From contig NZ_ATVX01000001.1 of assembly GCF_000420945.1 (NCBI RefSeq), forward strand, positions 62,001 through 126,000: a DNA stretch of 64,000 nt, given 5' to 3'. The translations under genes and the position numbers were made by a program. Within the stretch, counting starts at the first letter, position 1, and each line of letters starts with the position of its first letter. The notes under the pieces were generated by a model. That model ran no database searches. It was not told the DNA's origin and was given only the letters and a program-made list of their open reading frames with translations. Of this stretch, positions 17,142-27,138 are shown piece by piece. Source of the DNA: Butyrivibrio sp. VCB2006 (lineage in GTDB: Bacteria; Bacillota; Clostridia; Lachnospirales; Lachnospiraceae).

Positions 17142-18959
17142 ATGGCAAAATGGATGGTAGCTAATAAGAAAGCTGATTTTGACAGACTGGCCAAGGAATT
17201 TGGTATCAGGAACATTACAGCAAGACTTATAGCTAATAGACTTATAAATAGCAGAGAAACTGAAGACATCGATTGCTCTGATGAGGCGGTTAGAAGATAT
17301 CTGGATGGTGGTCTTGAGATGCTTCATGATCCGCACAAAATGGCGGATATGGATAAAGGCGCCAAGGTCATGCATGAGAGGATTACAGCCGGGGCCAAGA
17401 TTAGAGTTATTGGAGATTATGATGTTGATGGCATTTGTTCCTCTTATATTCTGGCTCATGGCCTGGGACTTCTTGGGGCAGATGTAGATTACGTTCTGCC
17501 TGACAGGGTTAAGGACGGATACGGCCTTAGCATTAAGCTTGTGGATGAAGCTCTTGAAACGGGTATAGATACAATTATTACCTGCGACAATGGGATTGCA
17601 GCCAGTGAGCAGATAGCTCATGCCAAGGATAAGGGCATGACTGTTGTAGTTACAGATCATCATGAAGTTCCTTTTGAAATGGGAGAGGGTGATGATAAGA
17701 AAGAGATCCTCCCTCCTGCTGATGCAGTGATTGATCCAAAGAGACGTGAGGGAGATTATCCCTTTAAGGAAATCTGCGGAGCGGTAGTTGCTTATAAGTT
17801 TATGCAGGTTCTTTCCGAGCTTTTTGAGGATAGTAGAGAAAAACTTGGAGATTACTTCACTGAGATGCTGATTTATGCAGGGCTGGCTACAGTCTGCGAC
17901 GTAATGGAACTCAAGGACGAGAACAGAGTTATTGTAAAAGAATCACTCAAGCTCATTGGAGGAACAACTAATCCGGGACTGAAGGCTCTTATTCATCAGA
18001 ACAGCCTTGACGAGAACAATATTTCCTGCTATCACTACGGTTTTGTTCTTGGACCATGCCTTAATGCTACGGGAAGACTTGATCTTGCGGAGCGTGCACT
18101 TACTCTTTTCTTTGAAGAGGATGAGGGAAAAGCTGCCATGATTGCTGCCATTCTCAAGCAGCTCAATGATAATCGCAAGGATATGACCAAGCTTGGCGTA
18201 GACAGTGCCATAGAAATAGTAGAGGAGCAGAGAGCCAGAGAAGGAGAATGCCCTAAAGTATTGGTGCTGTATCTTCCTGATGTTCACGAGTCTATTGCGG
18301 GCATTATCGCAGGCAAGGTAAAAGAAAAGTATTACAGGCCGACTATTGTTTTGACAAGAGCGGCAGACGGCGGAGTTAAGGGATCCGGAAGATCTATTGA
18401 GAAGTACGACATGTATGAAGAGCTTTCAGTCTGTAAGGATCTCTTTACCAAATTTGGCGGACACAAGATGGCTGCCGGATTATCTCTTCCGGAAGAAAAT
18501 GTTGAGCCTCTTCGCAAGAGGCTAAATGACAATTGTAATCTGGTGGAAGGTGATTTTGAGCCTACACTTCATATAGATATGGTTATGCCTCTCAAGTATG
18601 CAGATATGGATCTTGTCAGGGAGTTTAAGCGCCTTGAGCCATTTGGAAATGGCAATACCAAGCCATTATTTGCACAAAGAGATGTGGTGCTTTTATCCGG
18701 ACGCATTCTTGGCAAAAACAGGAACTGCGGCAAATACAGGGTCACAGATGAAAGCGGACTTATGTATGATATGATGTATTTTGGTGATATGGATAGATGG
18801 CATGAATATCTGTCTGAGAAATATGGACAGGCAGCCATTGATGATCTTTATAGTGGAAATACAGATGGAACCATGAAGGTAAATGTGGCGTATTATCCTG
18901 ATATCAACAGCTATCAGGGGCGCGAGAGTTTGCAGTATGTCATGAGCGATTTCCTGTAA
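17142..18959 (+). CDS. recJ: single-stranded-DNA-specific exonuclease RecJ
   Basis: 605 aa 5'-3' single-strand exonuclease for recombination and repair. The DHH phosphoesterase motifs are present: VIGDYDVDG, TCDNG, VVTDHHE and LATVCDVMEL. The DHHA1 part has KGSGRSI and FGGHKMAAGLSL, and a C-terminal OB-like region follows. The frame is open upstream to 17001, but the extra 47 residues would overlap the secDF terminator. The ATG at 17142 (MAKWMV) is preceded by a TGGGGAT site and gives a normal RecJ N-terminus, so it was chosen. Transcribed from its own promoter region. Confidence 0.93.
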   Translation: MAKWMVANKKADFDRLAKEFGIRNITARLIANRLINSRETEDIDCSDEAVRRYLDGGLEMLHDPHKMADMDKGAKVMHERITAGAKIRVIGDYDVDGICSSYILAHGLGLLGADVDYVLPDRVKDGYGLSIKLVDEALETGIDTIITCDNGIAASEQIAHAKDKGMTVVVTDHHEVPFEMGEGDDKKEILPPADAVIDPKRREGDYPFKEICGAVVAYKFMQVLSELFEDSREKLGDYFTEMLIYAGLATVCDVMELKDENRVIVKESLKLIGGTTNPGLKALIHQNSLDENNISCYHYGFVLGPCLNATGRLDLAERALTLFFEEDEGKAAMIAAILKQLNDNRKDMTKLGVDSAIEIVEEQRAREGECPKVLVLYLPDVHESIAGIIAGKVKEKYYRPTIVLTRAADGGVKGSGRSIEKYDMYEELSVCKDLFTKFGGHKMAAGLSLPEENVEPLRKRLNDNCNLVEGDFEPTLHIDMVMPLKYADMDLVREFKRLEPFGNGNTKPLFAQRDVVLLSGRILGKNRNCGKYRVTDESGLMYDMMYFGDMDRWHEYLSEKYGQAAIDDLYSGNTDGTMKVNVAYYPDINSYQGRESLQYVMSDFL

Positions 18960-18967
18960 TGGGAAAT

Positions 18968-19040
18968 CCTCATGAAAAAAGAACCCCATAAACCACAAAA
19001 ACACACGCGTCGGCGTGTGTCTGCGGTTTCTTATGAGGGG
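18968..19040. other. nested hairpin element after recJ
   Basis: An inner 8-bp stem (19001-19008/19013-19020), a middle stem (18990-18996/19023-19029) and outer CCCC/GGGG or CCTCAT/ATGAGG pairings form one long structure. The T-rich tail (TTCTTTTTT) is on the minus-strand side, so as a terminator it would work best for minus-strand transcription, although both flanking genes are on the + strand. Confidence 0.6.
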
Positions 19041-19045
19041 GAGAT

Positions 19046-19067
19046 AGTGAGTAAGTTGTTACTCACT
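19046..19067 (+). terminator. short hairpin, possible recJ terminator
   Basis: Perfect 9-bp stem (AGTGAGTAA / TTACTCACT, loop GTTG), followed by TCTTGATTATTAT. The tail is only moderately T-rich. The following ~130 bp up to murE are very AT-rich and probably contain the murE promoter, but no clear -35/-10 pair could be chosen. Confidence 0.5.
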
Positions 19068-19206
19068 TCTTGATTATTATATTAACAAAAAAATGTGAAT
19101 AAATTGTGAAAAAAATCTAAAAATTAGAATTAATCAAAATTAGTTAATTATTAAGTTAAATTAATTACTTTTTAAGCAAAATAGTAGGTTAAACGGAGGT
19201 GGAAAA

Positions 19207-20697
19207 ATGAAACTTTCCAAATTGTTAGAGGAGATTACCTGCAAGGTAACAGTAGGCAATTCAGCGGAGATCGTTGATACTGACAGCATTGAAATTAAGA
19301 ATGTTGTTAATGATAACAGACAGATTTCAGAAGGATCTCTTTTCATATGCATTAAGGGAGCAAATTTCGATGGACACTCCTGCGCTATGGAAGCCGCTCA
19401 GAAAAAGGCAGCTGCTATTGTAGTTGAACAGAATGTAGAGCTTCCAGAAGATAGTAAGATTGCTGTTATCAGAGTTGAGAATACCAGATATGCGATGGCA
19501 TTTATTTCTGCAGCGTATTTTGATCATCCTGCCAGAAAACTTAAGACCATTGGTATAACAGGAACCAAGGGTAAGACAACAACTACATATCTTATCAGAA
19601 ATATGCTTGAAAATGCCGGACACAAAGTTGGTCTTATCGGGACAATTGAGGTTATTATCGGAGACGAGCATATTCACGCAGAGAATACAACTCCTGAGTC
19701 CTTTACTCTTCAGCAGTATATGGCCAAGATGGTTGAGGCAGGATGCGACAGCGTAGTTATGGAAGTATCTTCCCAGGGACTTATGCTTCACAGAACTCAG
19801 GGATTTATCTTTGATATCGGTATCTTCACAAATATTGAGCCGGATCATATCGGACCTAATGAGCACAAGGATTTCGAGGATTACATGCACTGCAAGGGAC
19901 TTTTGTTCAAACAGTGTAAGATAGGTATCTGTAACGGCGATGATATTCATACAGATGATATTCTTGAAGGACATACTTGCAAGGCATATACCTATGGATT
20001 TAGTGAGGAACTTGATCTTCGCGCTATAAATCTTGCTTATATTCGTAAACCAGGCGAACTCGGTGTGTTCTTTGACACTGAGGGACTTATTAACATGCAT
20101 GCTGAGATCAGAACTCCCGGTAAGTTCAGTGTATACAATGCACTTTGCGCCATTGCTGTAGCTTCCGAGCTTGGATGCACACCTGAGGAGATTGCACCGG
20201 CCCTTAAAGAGGCTAAGGTTAAGGGCAGAATTGAGATGGTCAAGGTTTCTGATGAATTCACACTTATGATTGACTATGCTCACAATGCAATGGCACTTAA
20301 GAGCCTTCTTACAACACTTAGAGATTATCATCCAAACCGTCTTATCAGTGTATTCGGCTGCGGCGGTAACAGAAGTAAGCTCCGTAGATTTGAGATGGGT
20401 GAAGTCAGTGGAAAATATTCAGACTTTACTATTATTACTTCTGATAACCCAAGATTTGAAGAACCTGAAGATATCATGAATGATATTGAGACAGGTATGA
20501 AGAAAACTGATGGCAAGTATATCAAGATTACAGATAGAAAAGAGGCCATCAAATACGCTATCGAACATGGCGAGCAGGGTGATATTATTGTTCTTGCAGG
20601 TAAGGGCCATGAAGACTATCAGGAAATCAAGGGTGTAAAATATCCTATGGATGAGCGCGTTATCATTCAGGAAATCCTTGATGAGCGCAATAATTAA
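19207..20697 (+). CDS. murE: UDP-N-acetylmuramoyl-tripeptide synthetase (meso-DAP-adding)
   Basis: 496 aa cytoplasmic Mur ligase adding the third amino acid to UDP-MurNAc-L-Ala-D-Glu. The ATP-binding motif is GTKGKTTTTYL. TTPESFTLQ and MEVSSQGL follow, with the central INIEPDHIG-like segment (NIEPDHIGPNEH) and the C-terminal FGCGGNRSKLRR. The DNPR tetrad (ITSDNPRFEEP) indicates meso-diaminopimelate rather than lysine as substrate. A strong ACGGAGGTGG site precedes the ATG. It is followed 22 bp later by priA. About normal length. Confidence 0.94.
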   Translation: MKLSKLLEEITCKVTVGNSAEIVDTDSIEIKNVVNDNRQISEGSLFICIKGANFDGHSCAMEAAQKKAAAIVVEQNVELPEDSKIAVIRVENTRYAMAFISAAYFDHPARKLKTIGITGTKGKTTTTYLIRNMLENAGHKVGLIGTIEVIIGDEHIHAENTTPESFTLQQYMAKMVEAGCDSVVMEVSSQGLMLHRTQGFIFDIGIFTNIEPDHIGPNEHKDFEDYMHCKGLLFKQCKIGICNGDDIHTDDILEGHTCKAYTYGFSEELDLRAINLAYIRKPGELGVFFDTEGLINMHAEIRTPGKFSVYNALCAIAVASELGCTPEEIAPALKEAKVKGRIEMVKVSDEFTLMIDYAHNAMALKSLLTTLRDYHPNRLISVFGCGGNRSKLRRFEMGEVSGKYSDFTIITSDNPRFEEPEDIMNDIETGMKKTDGKYIKITDRKEAIKYAIEHGEQGDIIVLAGKGHEDYQEIKGVKYPMDERVIIQEILDERNN

Positions 20698-20719
20698 ATT
20701 CACTTAATGGGGATTTATA

Positions 20720-22978
20720 ATGACTTCATGTGAATACGCTAATATCATAATTGACATTTCACACGAAAAAGTTGATAGGCTGTTCCAATACAGGATTCCT
20801 GACAGATTGAAGGAGAAGATCGATGTCGGGAGTCCTGTTGAAGTGCCCTTTGGCAGGGGAAATACTCTTAGAAAAGGGTATGTTATGGAGCTTACTGATG
20901 AGGCAAATTGGGAGCCTTCCAAGATAAAAGAAATATTGAATATCCCTGCTGACAGTGAGAGCGCAGAGGAAATATCCATTAAGCTGGCTGCATGGATGAA
21001 GAAATATTATGGCTCCACCATGATAGCAGCTCTTAAAACTGTTCTTCCCGTTACCAAGAAACAAAATAAGCAGGTGCATAAGTTTGTTTCTCTTCGAATG
21101 AACCTTAGAGAGGCTACGGAATACTACCACGAGTGCGTCAGCAAGAAACAAAAGGCCAGGGAACGAATTATGGCTGAACTTCTGGCTACACCTGATGAGA
21201 GAATTCCCTACGAACTTATTACCGGTAAGCTTCATGTTACGGCGGCTACGCTTAAGAGCCTTAGTGACAAAGGCATAATTCGAATTGATGAGGAAGAGTA
21301 TTTTAGGAAACCTGTAGCTGGAGATTCTTCAAGATATGGCACCAAGGAGCTTAGTCCCGAACAGAAGGAAATTGTTGACAGCTTTGTTTCGGACTATGAT
21401 ACCGGTAAAAGAGATACGTATCTAATTCACGGTATTACCGGAAGCGGTAAAACTGAGGTCTATATAGCACTTATCGATGAGATTATAAAAAGAGGCAGAC
21501 AGGCCATTGTTCTCATTCCGGAAATTGCCCTTACATATCAGACACTGATGCGATTCTACAGGCATTTTGGAGACAGGGTTTCAGTTATGAACTCATCTCT
21601 TTCTCCGGGAGAAAAGTATGATCAGATGGAGAGAGCAAGGACCGGTGATATAGACATTATCATTGGCCCCAGGTCAGCTCTTTTTACACCATTTCCAAAC
21701 ACAGGAATAATAATAATTGACGAGGAGCATGAATCCACCTATAAGAGTGAATCCATGCCTAAATTTCATGCAAGGGAAACAGCTATAGAGCTGGCAAAAC
21801 TGGTTCCTGGAGGCGCCAGTGTGGTACTTGGTTCTGCAACGCCTTCTCTTGAATCCTATTATAGGGCCGAAAAAGGACAGTACCATCTCTTTGAGCTTAA
21901 AAGAAGACTCACAGGCGGTACACTTCCACAGGTAGAGATTGCTGACCTTAGAGAAGAACTTCGTAGTGGTAACAGATCAATCTTTTCCAGAAGACTGCAG
22001 GAGCTTATGGAGGACAGACTCTCTAAAGGCGAGCAGGCAATGCTCTTTATAAATAGAAGAGGTCTGGCAGGATTTGTGTCCTGCAGGTCCTGTGGATATG
22101 TGTTTAAATGCCCTCACTGCGATGTCTCTTTATCGGAGCACAGAGGCGGAAGACTTGTGTGCCACTACTGCGGTTATGAACAGCCCCTTACAAAGATATG
22201 TCCTAAGTGCGGCTCCAAATATGTGTCCTCTTTCAGAGCGGGAACTCAGCAGATAGAAGATGAGGTTAAAAAGTTCTGGCCTGGCGCCCGGACTCTTCGA
22301 ATGGATGCCGATACTACCAGGACTAAGGGCAGCTATGATAAGATACTGTCTGCTTTTGCAGCTAAAGAGGCGGACGTTCTTGTAGGGACGCAGATGATAG
22401 TTAAGGGCCATGATTTTCCGGATGTTACTTTGGTTGGAATTCTTGCTGCAGATATGTCGTTGTATGCCAGCGATTACAGAGCAAGTGAACGGACCTTCCA
22501 GCTTCTGACACAGGCTGCGGGAAGAGCAGGTAGAGGAGAGAAGCCGGGGAATGTGGTAATTCAGACCTATGAGCCTGAGCATTACAGCATTCAGACTGCC
22601 AAGAATCAGGACTACGAAGCCTTTTATGAAGAAGAAATTGCTTATAGAGATCTTCTTCGCTATCCGCCAATATCCCACATGATGTCGGTTCAGATAATGA
22701 GCTATGATGAAGAGCTTGGTATGCAGTTTGCAAACCGTCTTCGCGCCATCATGGAACAAAACAAAAAAGACGGAGCTATCTTTATAGGCCCGGCTTCCGC
22801 AGCTATCGGCAAGATCAACGATGTTTACCGCATGGCTGTGTATGTTAAAATGGATGATTATCAGGGACTTATAGAATATAAGGATATGCTTGAAAAATAT
22901 ATCCGAGGGCTGGAGGATGAAGGAAAACTTAAGAAAATCTCAGTCCAGTTTGATTTTGATCCGGTAAACGGATTCTAA
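20720..22978 (+). CDS. priA: primosomal protein N' (replication restart helicase PriA)
   Basis: 752 aa superfamily 2 helicase that reloads the replisome at stalled forks. An N-terminal DNA-binding domain comes first. Walker A is GITGSGKTEVYI, and Walker B is seen as IIIDEEHESTYKSE. A double zinc site follows (CRSCGYVFKCPHC and CHYCGYEQPLTKICPKCG), then the helicase motif AAGRAGRGEKPGNVVIQT. All expected motifs are intact. It is transcribed with murE just upstream and followed by the def promoter. Confidence 0.95.
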   Translation: MTSCEYANIIIDISHEKVDRLFQYRIPDRLKEKIDVGSPVEVPFGRGNTLRKGYVMELTDEANWEPSKIKEILNIPADSESAEEISIKLAAWMKKYYGSTMIAALKTVLPVTKKQNKQVHKFVSLRMNLREATEYYHECVSKKQKARERIMAELLATPDERIPYELITGKLHVTAATLKSLSDKGIIRIDEEEYFRKPVAGDSSRYGTKELSPEQKEIVDSFVSDYDTGKRDTYLIHGITGSGKTEVYIALIDEIIKRGRQAIVLIPEIALTYQTLMRFYRHFGDRVSVMNSSLSPGEKYDQMERARTGDIDIIIGPRSALFTPFPNTGIIIIDEEHESTYKSESMPKFHARETAIELAKLVPGGASVVLGSATPSLESYYRAEKGQYHLFELKRRLTGGTLPQVEIADLREELRSGNRSIFSRRLQELMEDRLSKGEQAMLFINRRGLAGFVSCRSCGYVFKCPHCDVSLSEHRGGRLVCHYCGYEQPLTKICPKCGSKYVSSFRAGTQQIEDEVKKFWPGARTLRMDADTTRTKGSYDKILSAFAAKEADVLVGTQMIVKGHDFPDVTLVGILAADMSLYASDYRASERTFQLLTQAAGRAGRGEKPGNVVIQTYEPEHYSIQTAKNQDYEAFYEEEIAYRDLLRYPPISHMMSVQIMSYDEELGMQFANRLRAIMEQNKKDGAIFIGPASAAIGKINDVYRMAVYVKMDDYQGLIEYKDMLEKYIRGLEDEGKLKKISVQFDFDPVNGF

Positions 22979-23023
22979 CATGCGATAATTTTGCGTTTCT
23001 TTATATGAAACTACAACATATGG

Positions 23024-23029
23024 TATACT
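23024..23029 (+). promoter_or_regulatory. putative extended -10 promoter for def operon
   Basis: TGGTATACT (TG at 23021-23022, TATACT at 23024-23029) lies about 30 bp before the def ATG, with only a weak -35 (TTATAT, 23001-23006) at 17 bp. It would start the def-fmt-rsmB transcript. Confidence 0.45.
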
Positions 23030-23059
23030 TGTTTAAGAATAATTAATGAGGAGAAAAAC

Positions 23060-23554
23060 ATGGCAATAAGAACTATCAGAGAATACGGTGATGACGTACT
23101 TGCCAAGAACTGCAAGGAAGTTAAGGAAATTACCCCTAGAATAAAAGAGCTTGTGGAAGACATGTTTGAAACCATGTATGAAGCAAACGGCGTTGGCCTT
23201 GCTGCACCACAGGTTGGAATACTTAAGAGAATATTTGTAATTGACTGCACAGGAGAGGATCCACTTGTATTTATCAATCCTGAGATCCTTGAGACTAGCG
23301 GTGAGCAGACAGGCTACGAGGGATGTCTTTCTATTCCCGGAAAGTCTGGCGTAGTTACAAGACCTAATTATGTTAAGGCTAAGGCTACTGACCTTGATGG
23401 CAATGAATTTGTGATCGAGGGAGAGGAGCTTCTTGCAAGAGCTATTCTTCATGAGAATGATCACCTTAACGGACATATGTATGTCGAGAAGGTTGAAGGC
23501 GAACTTGTAGATAACGAAGAGCTTATGGCTGATCAGGAAGAGGTCGACGAATAA
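23060..23554 (+). CDS. def: peptide deformylase
   Basis: 164 aa metalloenzyme removing the N-formyl group from nascent proteins. All three motifs are present: GVGLAAPQVG, EGCLSIPG (metal-binding Cys) and the HExxH form HENDHLNG. Acidic C-terminal tail. An ATGAGGAG site precedes the ATG. Its stop is 1 bp before the fmt start, so the deformylase and formyltransferase are coupled, as in most bacteria. Confidence 0.96.
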   Translation: MAIRTIREYGDDVLAKNCKEVKEITPRIKELVEDMFETMYEANGVGLAAPQVGILKRIFVIDCTGEDPLVFINPEILETSGEQTGYEGCLSIPGKSGVVTRPNYVKAKATDLDGNEFVIEGEELLARAILHENDHLNGHMYVEKVEGELVDNEELMADQEEVDE

Positions 23555-23555
23555 T

Positions 23556-24563
23556 ATGAAGATAATCTTTATGGGAACTCCTGACTTTGCCAGGGCAGCT
23601 CTTGAGAAGATAATTGAAGCCGGACATGAGATTCAGCTTGTTGTTACTCAGCCGGACAAACCAAAGGGCAGAAGCGGAGAACTGCAGATTTCAGACGTTA
23701 AGGCCTGCGCCCTTGAACATAATATACCTGTTTTTCAGCCGGTCAGGATCAAGCTTCCTGAAAATGTGGCTGAACTTAAAAAATACGATGCTGACATCTA
23801 TGTAGTAGCGGCTTTTGGACAGATCCTTTCACAGGAAATCCTGGATATTCCAAGACTTGGATGCGTGAACATTCATGCTTCACTGCTTCCTGAGTACAGA
23901 GGAGCTGCTCCTATTCAGCAGGCTATTTTAGATGGCAAAAAAGAGACCGGTGTTACAATCATGCAGATGGCTGCAGGAATGGACACAGGAGATATTCTTA
24001 CACAGAGAACTATCCCTATTGCTGATGATGAGACAGGCGGAGAACTTTTTGATAAGCTTTCCGTACTTGGAGGCGAACTTATTGTAGAGACTCTTCCTAG
24101 GCTTGAGAGAGGAGAGATTACACCTGTTCCTCAGGATGAAGAAAAGGCTACAAAATGTGGCAAACTCAGCAAGGATATGGGAAGAATAGATTTTAATGAG
24201 TCTTCCGAAACCATCAGAAATCTTGTCAGAGGTCTTAATCCATGGCCAAGCGCATATACTACACTTGGTAAAAAGACCTTTAAAATCTGGAAAGCTAAAT
24301 CTCTTATGGAGCTTGAGTTCAGACAGATTGCCAAGGAACTTAATGATGGCGCCGACGAACTTAGACAGGAAGCTGTAAACGATAAAAAGGCCGGCACTAT
24401 TGTAGGAGTACTAAAGGATTCCTTTATTGTTCTTACGGGAGACGGATACCTGCAGATATTTGAGGTACAGCTTGAAGGCAAAAAGAGAATGGCTGTTAAA
24501 GACTTTTTGCTTGGATATAAGCTTGAAGTTGGAACCAGGCTGGGGCCTGAAACAATACAATAA
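23556..24563 (+). CDS. fmt: methionyl-tRNA formyltransferase
   Basis: 335 aa enzyme that formylates Met-tRNA-fMet using 10-formyl-tetrahydrofolate. The Rossmann N-terminus is MKIIFMGTPDFA. The catalytic region is NIHASLLPEYRGAAPIQ with GVTIMQMAAGMDTGDIL. The C-terminal OB-like domain starts near GRIDFNESSETIRN and contains LNPWPSAYT. It is slightly longer than average because of an acidic insert (KELNDGADELRQEAVNDKK) in the C-terminal domain. Immediately after def and 45 bp before rsmB. Confidence 0.95.
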   Translation: MKIIFMGTPDFARAALEKIIEAGHEIQLVVTQPDKPKGRSGELQISDVKACALEHNIPVFQPVRIKLPENVAELKKYDADIYVVAAFGQILSQEILDIPRLGCVNIHASLLPEYRGAAPIQQAILDGKKETGVTIMQMAAGMDTGDILTQRTIPIADDETGGELFDKLSVLGGELIVETLPRLERGEITPVPQDEEKATKCGKLSKDMGRIDFNESSETIRNLVRGLNPWPSAYTTLGKKTFKIWKAKSLMELEFRQIAKELNDGADELRQEAVNDKKAGTIVGVLKDSFIVLTGDGYLQIFEVQLEGKKRMAVKDFLLGYKLEVGTRLGPETIQ

Positions 24564-24608
24564 ATATGAAATATTAAATTCAATTTCTTTGGGGGAAGAG
24601 TTGTTTTT

Positions 24609-25961
24609 ATGGTTAATGTAAGAGAAATAATACTTAATATACTTGTAGAATACGATAGGGATGGCAATAGAAAGCCATCCCTTTTAAAGGACACTTTGGA
24701 AAAATATGACTATCTTGAGACAAGGGATAAGTCTTTTATTAAAAGAGTTACAGAAGGATGTCTTGAGAGAAATATCCAGATAGACTATATCATTGACTCT
24801 TTTGCTAAGACTCCGGTGGCTCAGATGCAGCCCTTTATCAGAAGCCTTATGAGAATGAGTGCCTATCAGATCATGTTCATGGACTCAGTCCCTGACAGTG
24901 CTGCCTGCAATGAGGCTGTTAAGCTTGCTGCTAAACACAAATTCTCAGGTCTTAAGGGCTTTGTTAACGGAGTACTTCGCAACATATCCCGTAACAAAGA
25001 TCAAATCAAGTATCCTGACAAAAATGAAAATGGTGGAATAGAGTATTTATCAGTGATGTATTCCATGCCCAAGTGGCTGTGTGAAATGTGGGTCTCCGAG
25101 TATGGATTTGATAAAACCGAAGGAATGCTCAGTTTCTTTTTGAATCCCAGACCAACTACCATAAGGGTTACTAAGGGACTTCCACAGAGCATAGACGTCC
25201 AGGAACTCAAGAAAAATCTCACAGATGAAGGCGTGAGTGTTTCTGAAAACTCACTACTTCCATATGCGCTTGAACTGGAAAAGACAGACAATATCAGATA
25301 TCTTCCGGGATTCAAAGAGGGACGATTTGCAGTACAGGATGTGAGTTCCATGTTGGTGGTGGAGGTTGCCGATCCGCAGAACAAGCAGGTTGTTGTGGAT
25401 GTATGTGCAGCTCCCGGTGGAAAGAGCATGCATGCTGCAGAGAGAGTTTATCCGGACGGCAAAGTGTATTCCAGAGACTTATCTGACAGAAAGTGTCAGC
25501 TTATTCAGGAAAATGCGGAAAGGCTTGGCCTATCCAATATCAATATCAAGGTTAACGATGCCAAGATTCATGATGAGGAACTTAAGGGACAGGCAGATGT
25601 ACTTCTTTTGGACCTTCCATGTTCCGGACTTGGTATTTTGGGACGCAAAAACGATATTAAACACAACGTAAAGCCTAAGGGACTTGAGGAACTCACAAGA
25701 CTTCAGTGGGAAATCATTAAGTCCTGCTGGGATTATGTGAAGGTGGGCGGAACCCTGGTTTATTCTACCTGTACTGTTAACAAAGCTGAGAATGATGAAA
25801 TGGTAAAAAGAATCTGCAACGAGCTTCCTTTTAAGCTTGAGGACTTTAGCGATAAGCTTCCGGATGAACTTAAAAAGAGTGCATCCAAAGGCTATATCCA
25901 GCTGATCCCCGGTGAACATGGAACAGATGGATTCTTTATTGCGAAGCTTAAGAGGGTGTGA
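24609..25961 (+). CDS. rsmB: 16S rRNA (cytosine-967-C5)-methyltransferase RsmB
   Basis: 450 aa SAM-dependent rRNA methyltransferase. An N-terminal NusB-like RNA-binding domain (residues 1-140, with FVNGVLRNI) precedes the Rossmann methyltransferase. The SAM motif is VDVCAAPGGKS. The two catalytic cysteines are in LPCSGLG and YSTCTV, as expected for m5C enzymes. The ATG at 24609 follows GGGGGAAGAG. It belongs to the conserved def-fmt-rsmB-rlmN block. Confidence 0.94.
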   Translation: MVNVREIILNILVEYDRDGNRKPSLLKDTLEKYDYLETRDKSFIKRVTEGCLERNIQIDYIIDSFAKTPVAQMQPFIRSLMRMSAYQIMFMDSVPDSAACNEAVKLAAKHKFSGLKGFVNGVLRNISRNKDQIKYPDKNENGGIEYLSVMYSMPKWLCEMWVSEYGFDKTEGMLSFFLNPRPTTIRVTKGLPQSIDVQELKKNLTDEGVSVSENSLLPYALELEKTDNIRYLPGFKEGRFAVQDVSSMLVVEVADPQNKQVVVDVCAAPGGKSMHAAERVYPDGKVYSRDLSDRKCQLIQENAERLGLSNINIKVNDAKIHDEELKGQADVLLLDLPCSGLGILGRKNDIKHNVKPKGLEELTRLQWEIIKSCWDYVKVGGTLVYSTCTVNKAENDEMVKRICNELPFKLEDFSDKLPDELKKSASKGYIQLIPGEHGTDGFFIAKLKRV

Positions 25962-26027
25962 TAGTATATAGACCCTGTGCGTTTGTTATAAAGGTTGTTT
26001 TGTTTCATATAAATGTGAGTAAATGTT

Positions 26028-27086
26028 ATGAGTTATATTCAAGGAATTAGCGGTAAAACAGATATAAAGTCTCTTACCCTTCAGGAGCTTACAGAAGCCA
26101 TCAAGGAGCTTGGTGAGCCTGCCTTCAGGGCCAAGCAAATTTACGAGTGGATGCATGTTAAACTTGCAAGAGACTACGATGAGATGACTAACATCTCCAA
26201 GGCACTTAAAGAAAAGCTTAGGGAGAATTTTGACTATGTTTCCCTTAAGAGCGAGATGGTTCAGGAATCACAGCTGGACGAGACCAAGAAGTTTCTTTTT
26301 GCGCTTTCAGATGGAAACATGATTGAAAGTGTATTTATGAAATACAAGTTCGGTGTCAGTGTATGTATCTCATCTCAGGTGGGCTGCCGCATGGGATGCA
26401 GATTTTGCGCATCAACTATTGACGGCGTTGTGAGAAATCTTTTACCGTCAGAGATGTTGGATCAGATATACGCCATCTCACGAATTACCGGCGAGAAGGT
26501 TGGAAGAGTAGTAGTTATGGGAAGCGGTGAGCCTCTTGATAATTACGATAATCTTCTTAGATTTATAGATCTTTTGACTAATGAAAATGGTCTTAACATG
26601 AGTCAGAGAAATCTTACGGTTTCTACCTGCGGCATTGTGCCTAACATCCTGAAACTGGCTGAGGAAGATCTGGCAATTAACCTGGCACTTTCACTTCATG
26701 CCTCCAATCAGGATAAGCGCAAAGAACTTATGCCTATAGCTAACAAATTTGAGATACATGAGGTTTTGGACGCCTGCAAGACATATTTTGAAAAGACGGG
26801 CAGACAGCTTACTTTTGAATACTCTTTGGTGGCAGGAGTAAATGACACCGATGAGGATGCCAGGGAACTCACACAGCTGTTATCGGGATTTAACTGCGTT
26901 GTTAACCTAATACCGGTAAATCCTATCAAAGAAAGAGATTTCAAACCCACAGACCGCGCAGGAGCTGTGGCTTTCAAAAATAAGCTTGAAAAAAGCCGAA
27001 TAAATGTTACTATTAGAAGAGAAATGGGCAGGGATATTGATGGAGCCTGCGGACAGCTTCGCAGACGCCATCTGGAAGAAAAATAG
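26028..27086 (+). CDS. rlmN: dual-specificity RNA methyltransferase RlmN
   Basis: 352 aa radical SAM enzyme making 2-methyladenosine at 23S A2503 and in some tRNAs. The CX3CX2C cluster motif is in SQVGCRMGCRFCAS. The methyl-carrying and resolving cysteines correspond to VSTCGIV and DIDGACGQLRR. The N-terminal helical domain (AFRAKQIYEWMH) is typical. Located between rsmB and the PP2C phosphatase, the standard Firmicutes order. Confidence 0.95.
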   Translation: MSYIQGISGKTDIKSLTLQELTEAIKELGEPAFRAKQIYEWMHVKLARDYDEMTNISKALKEKLRENFDYVSLKSEMVQESQLDETKKFLFALSDGNMIESVFMKYKFGVSVCISSQVGCRMGCRFCASTIDGVVRNLLPSEMLDQIYAISRITGEKVGRVVVMGSGEPLDNYDNLLRFIDLLTNENGLNMSQRNLTVSTCGIVPNILKLAEEDLAINLALSLHASNQDKRKELMPIANKFEIHEVLDACKTYFEKTGRQLTFEYSLVAGVNDTDEDARELTQLLSGFNCVVNLIPVNPIKERDFKPTDRAGAVAFKNKLEKSRINVTIRREMGRDIDGACGQLRRRHLEEK

Positions 27087-27138
27087 TATTTCTGCTTTTT
27101 TGTGTTGACCGAAAAAGATAGGGTTGGAGGGAGCTTTT

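Noticed and set aside
19327..20331. 334-codon minus-strand frame within murE
   Set aside because: Antisense to a conserved gene, no start signal, cysteine-rich random composition.
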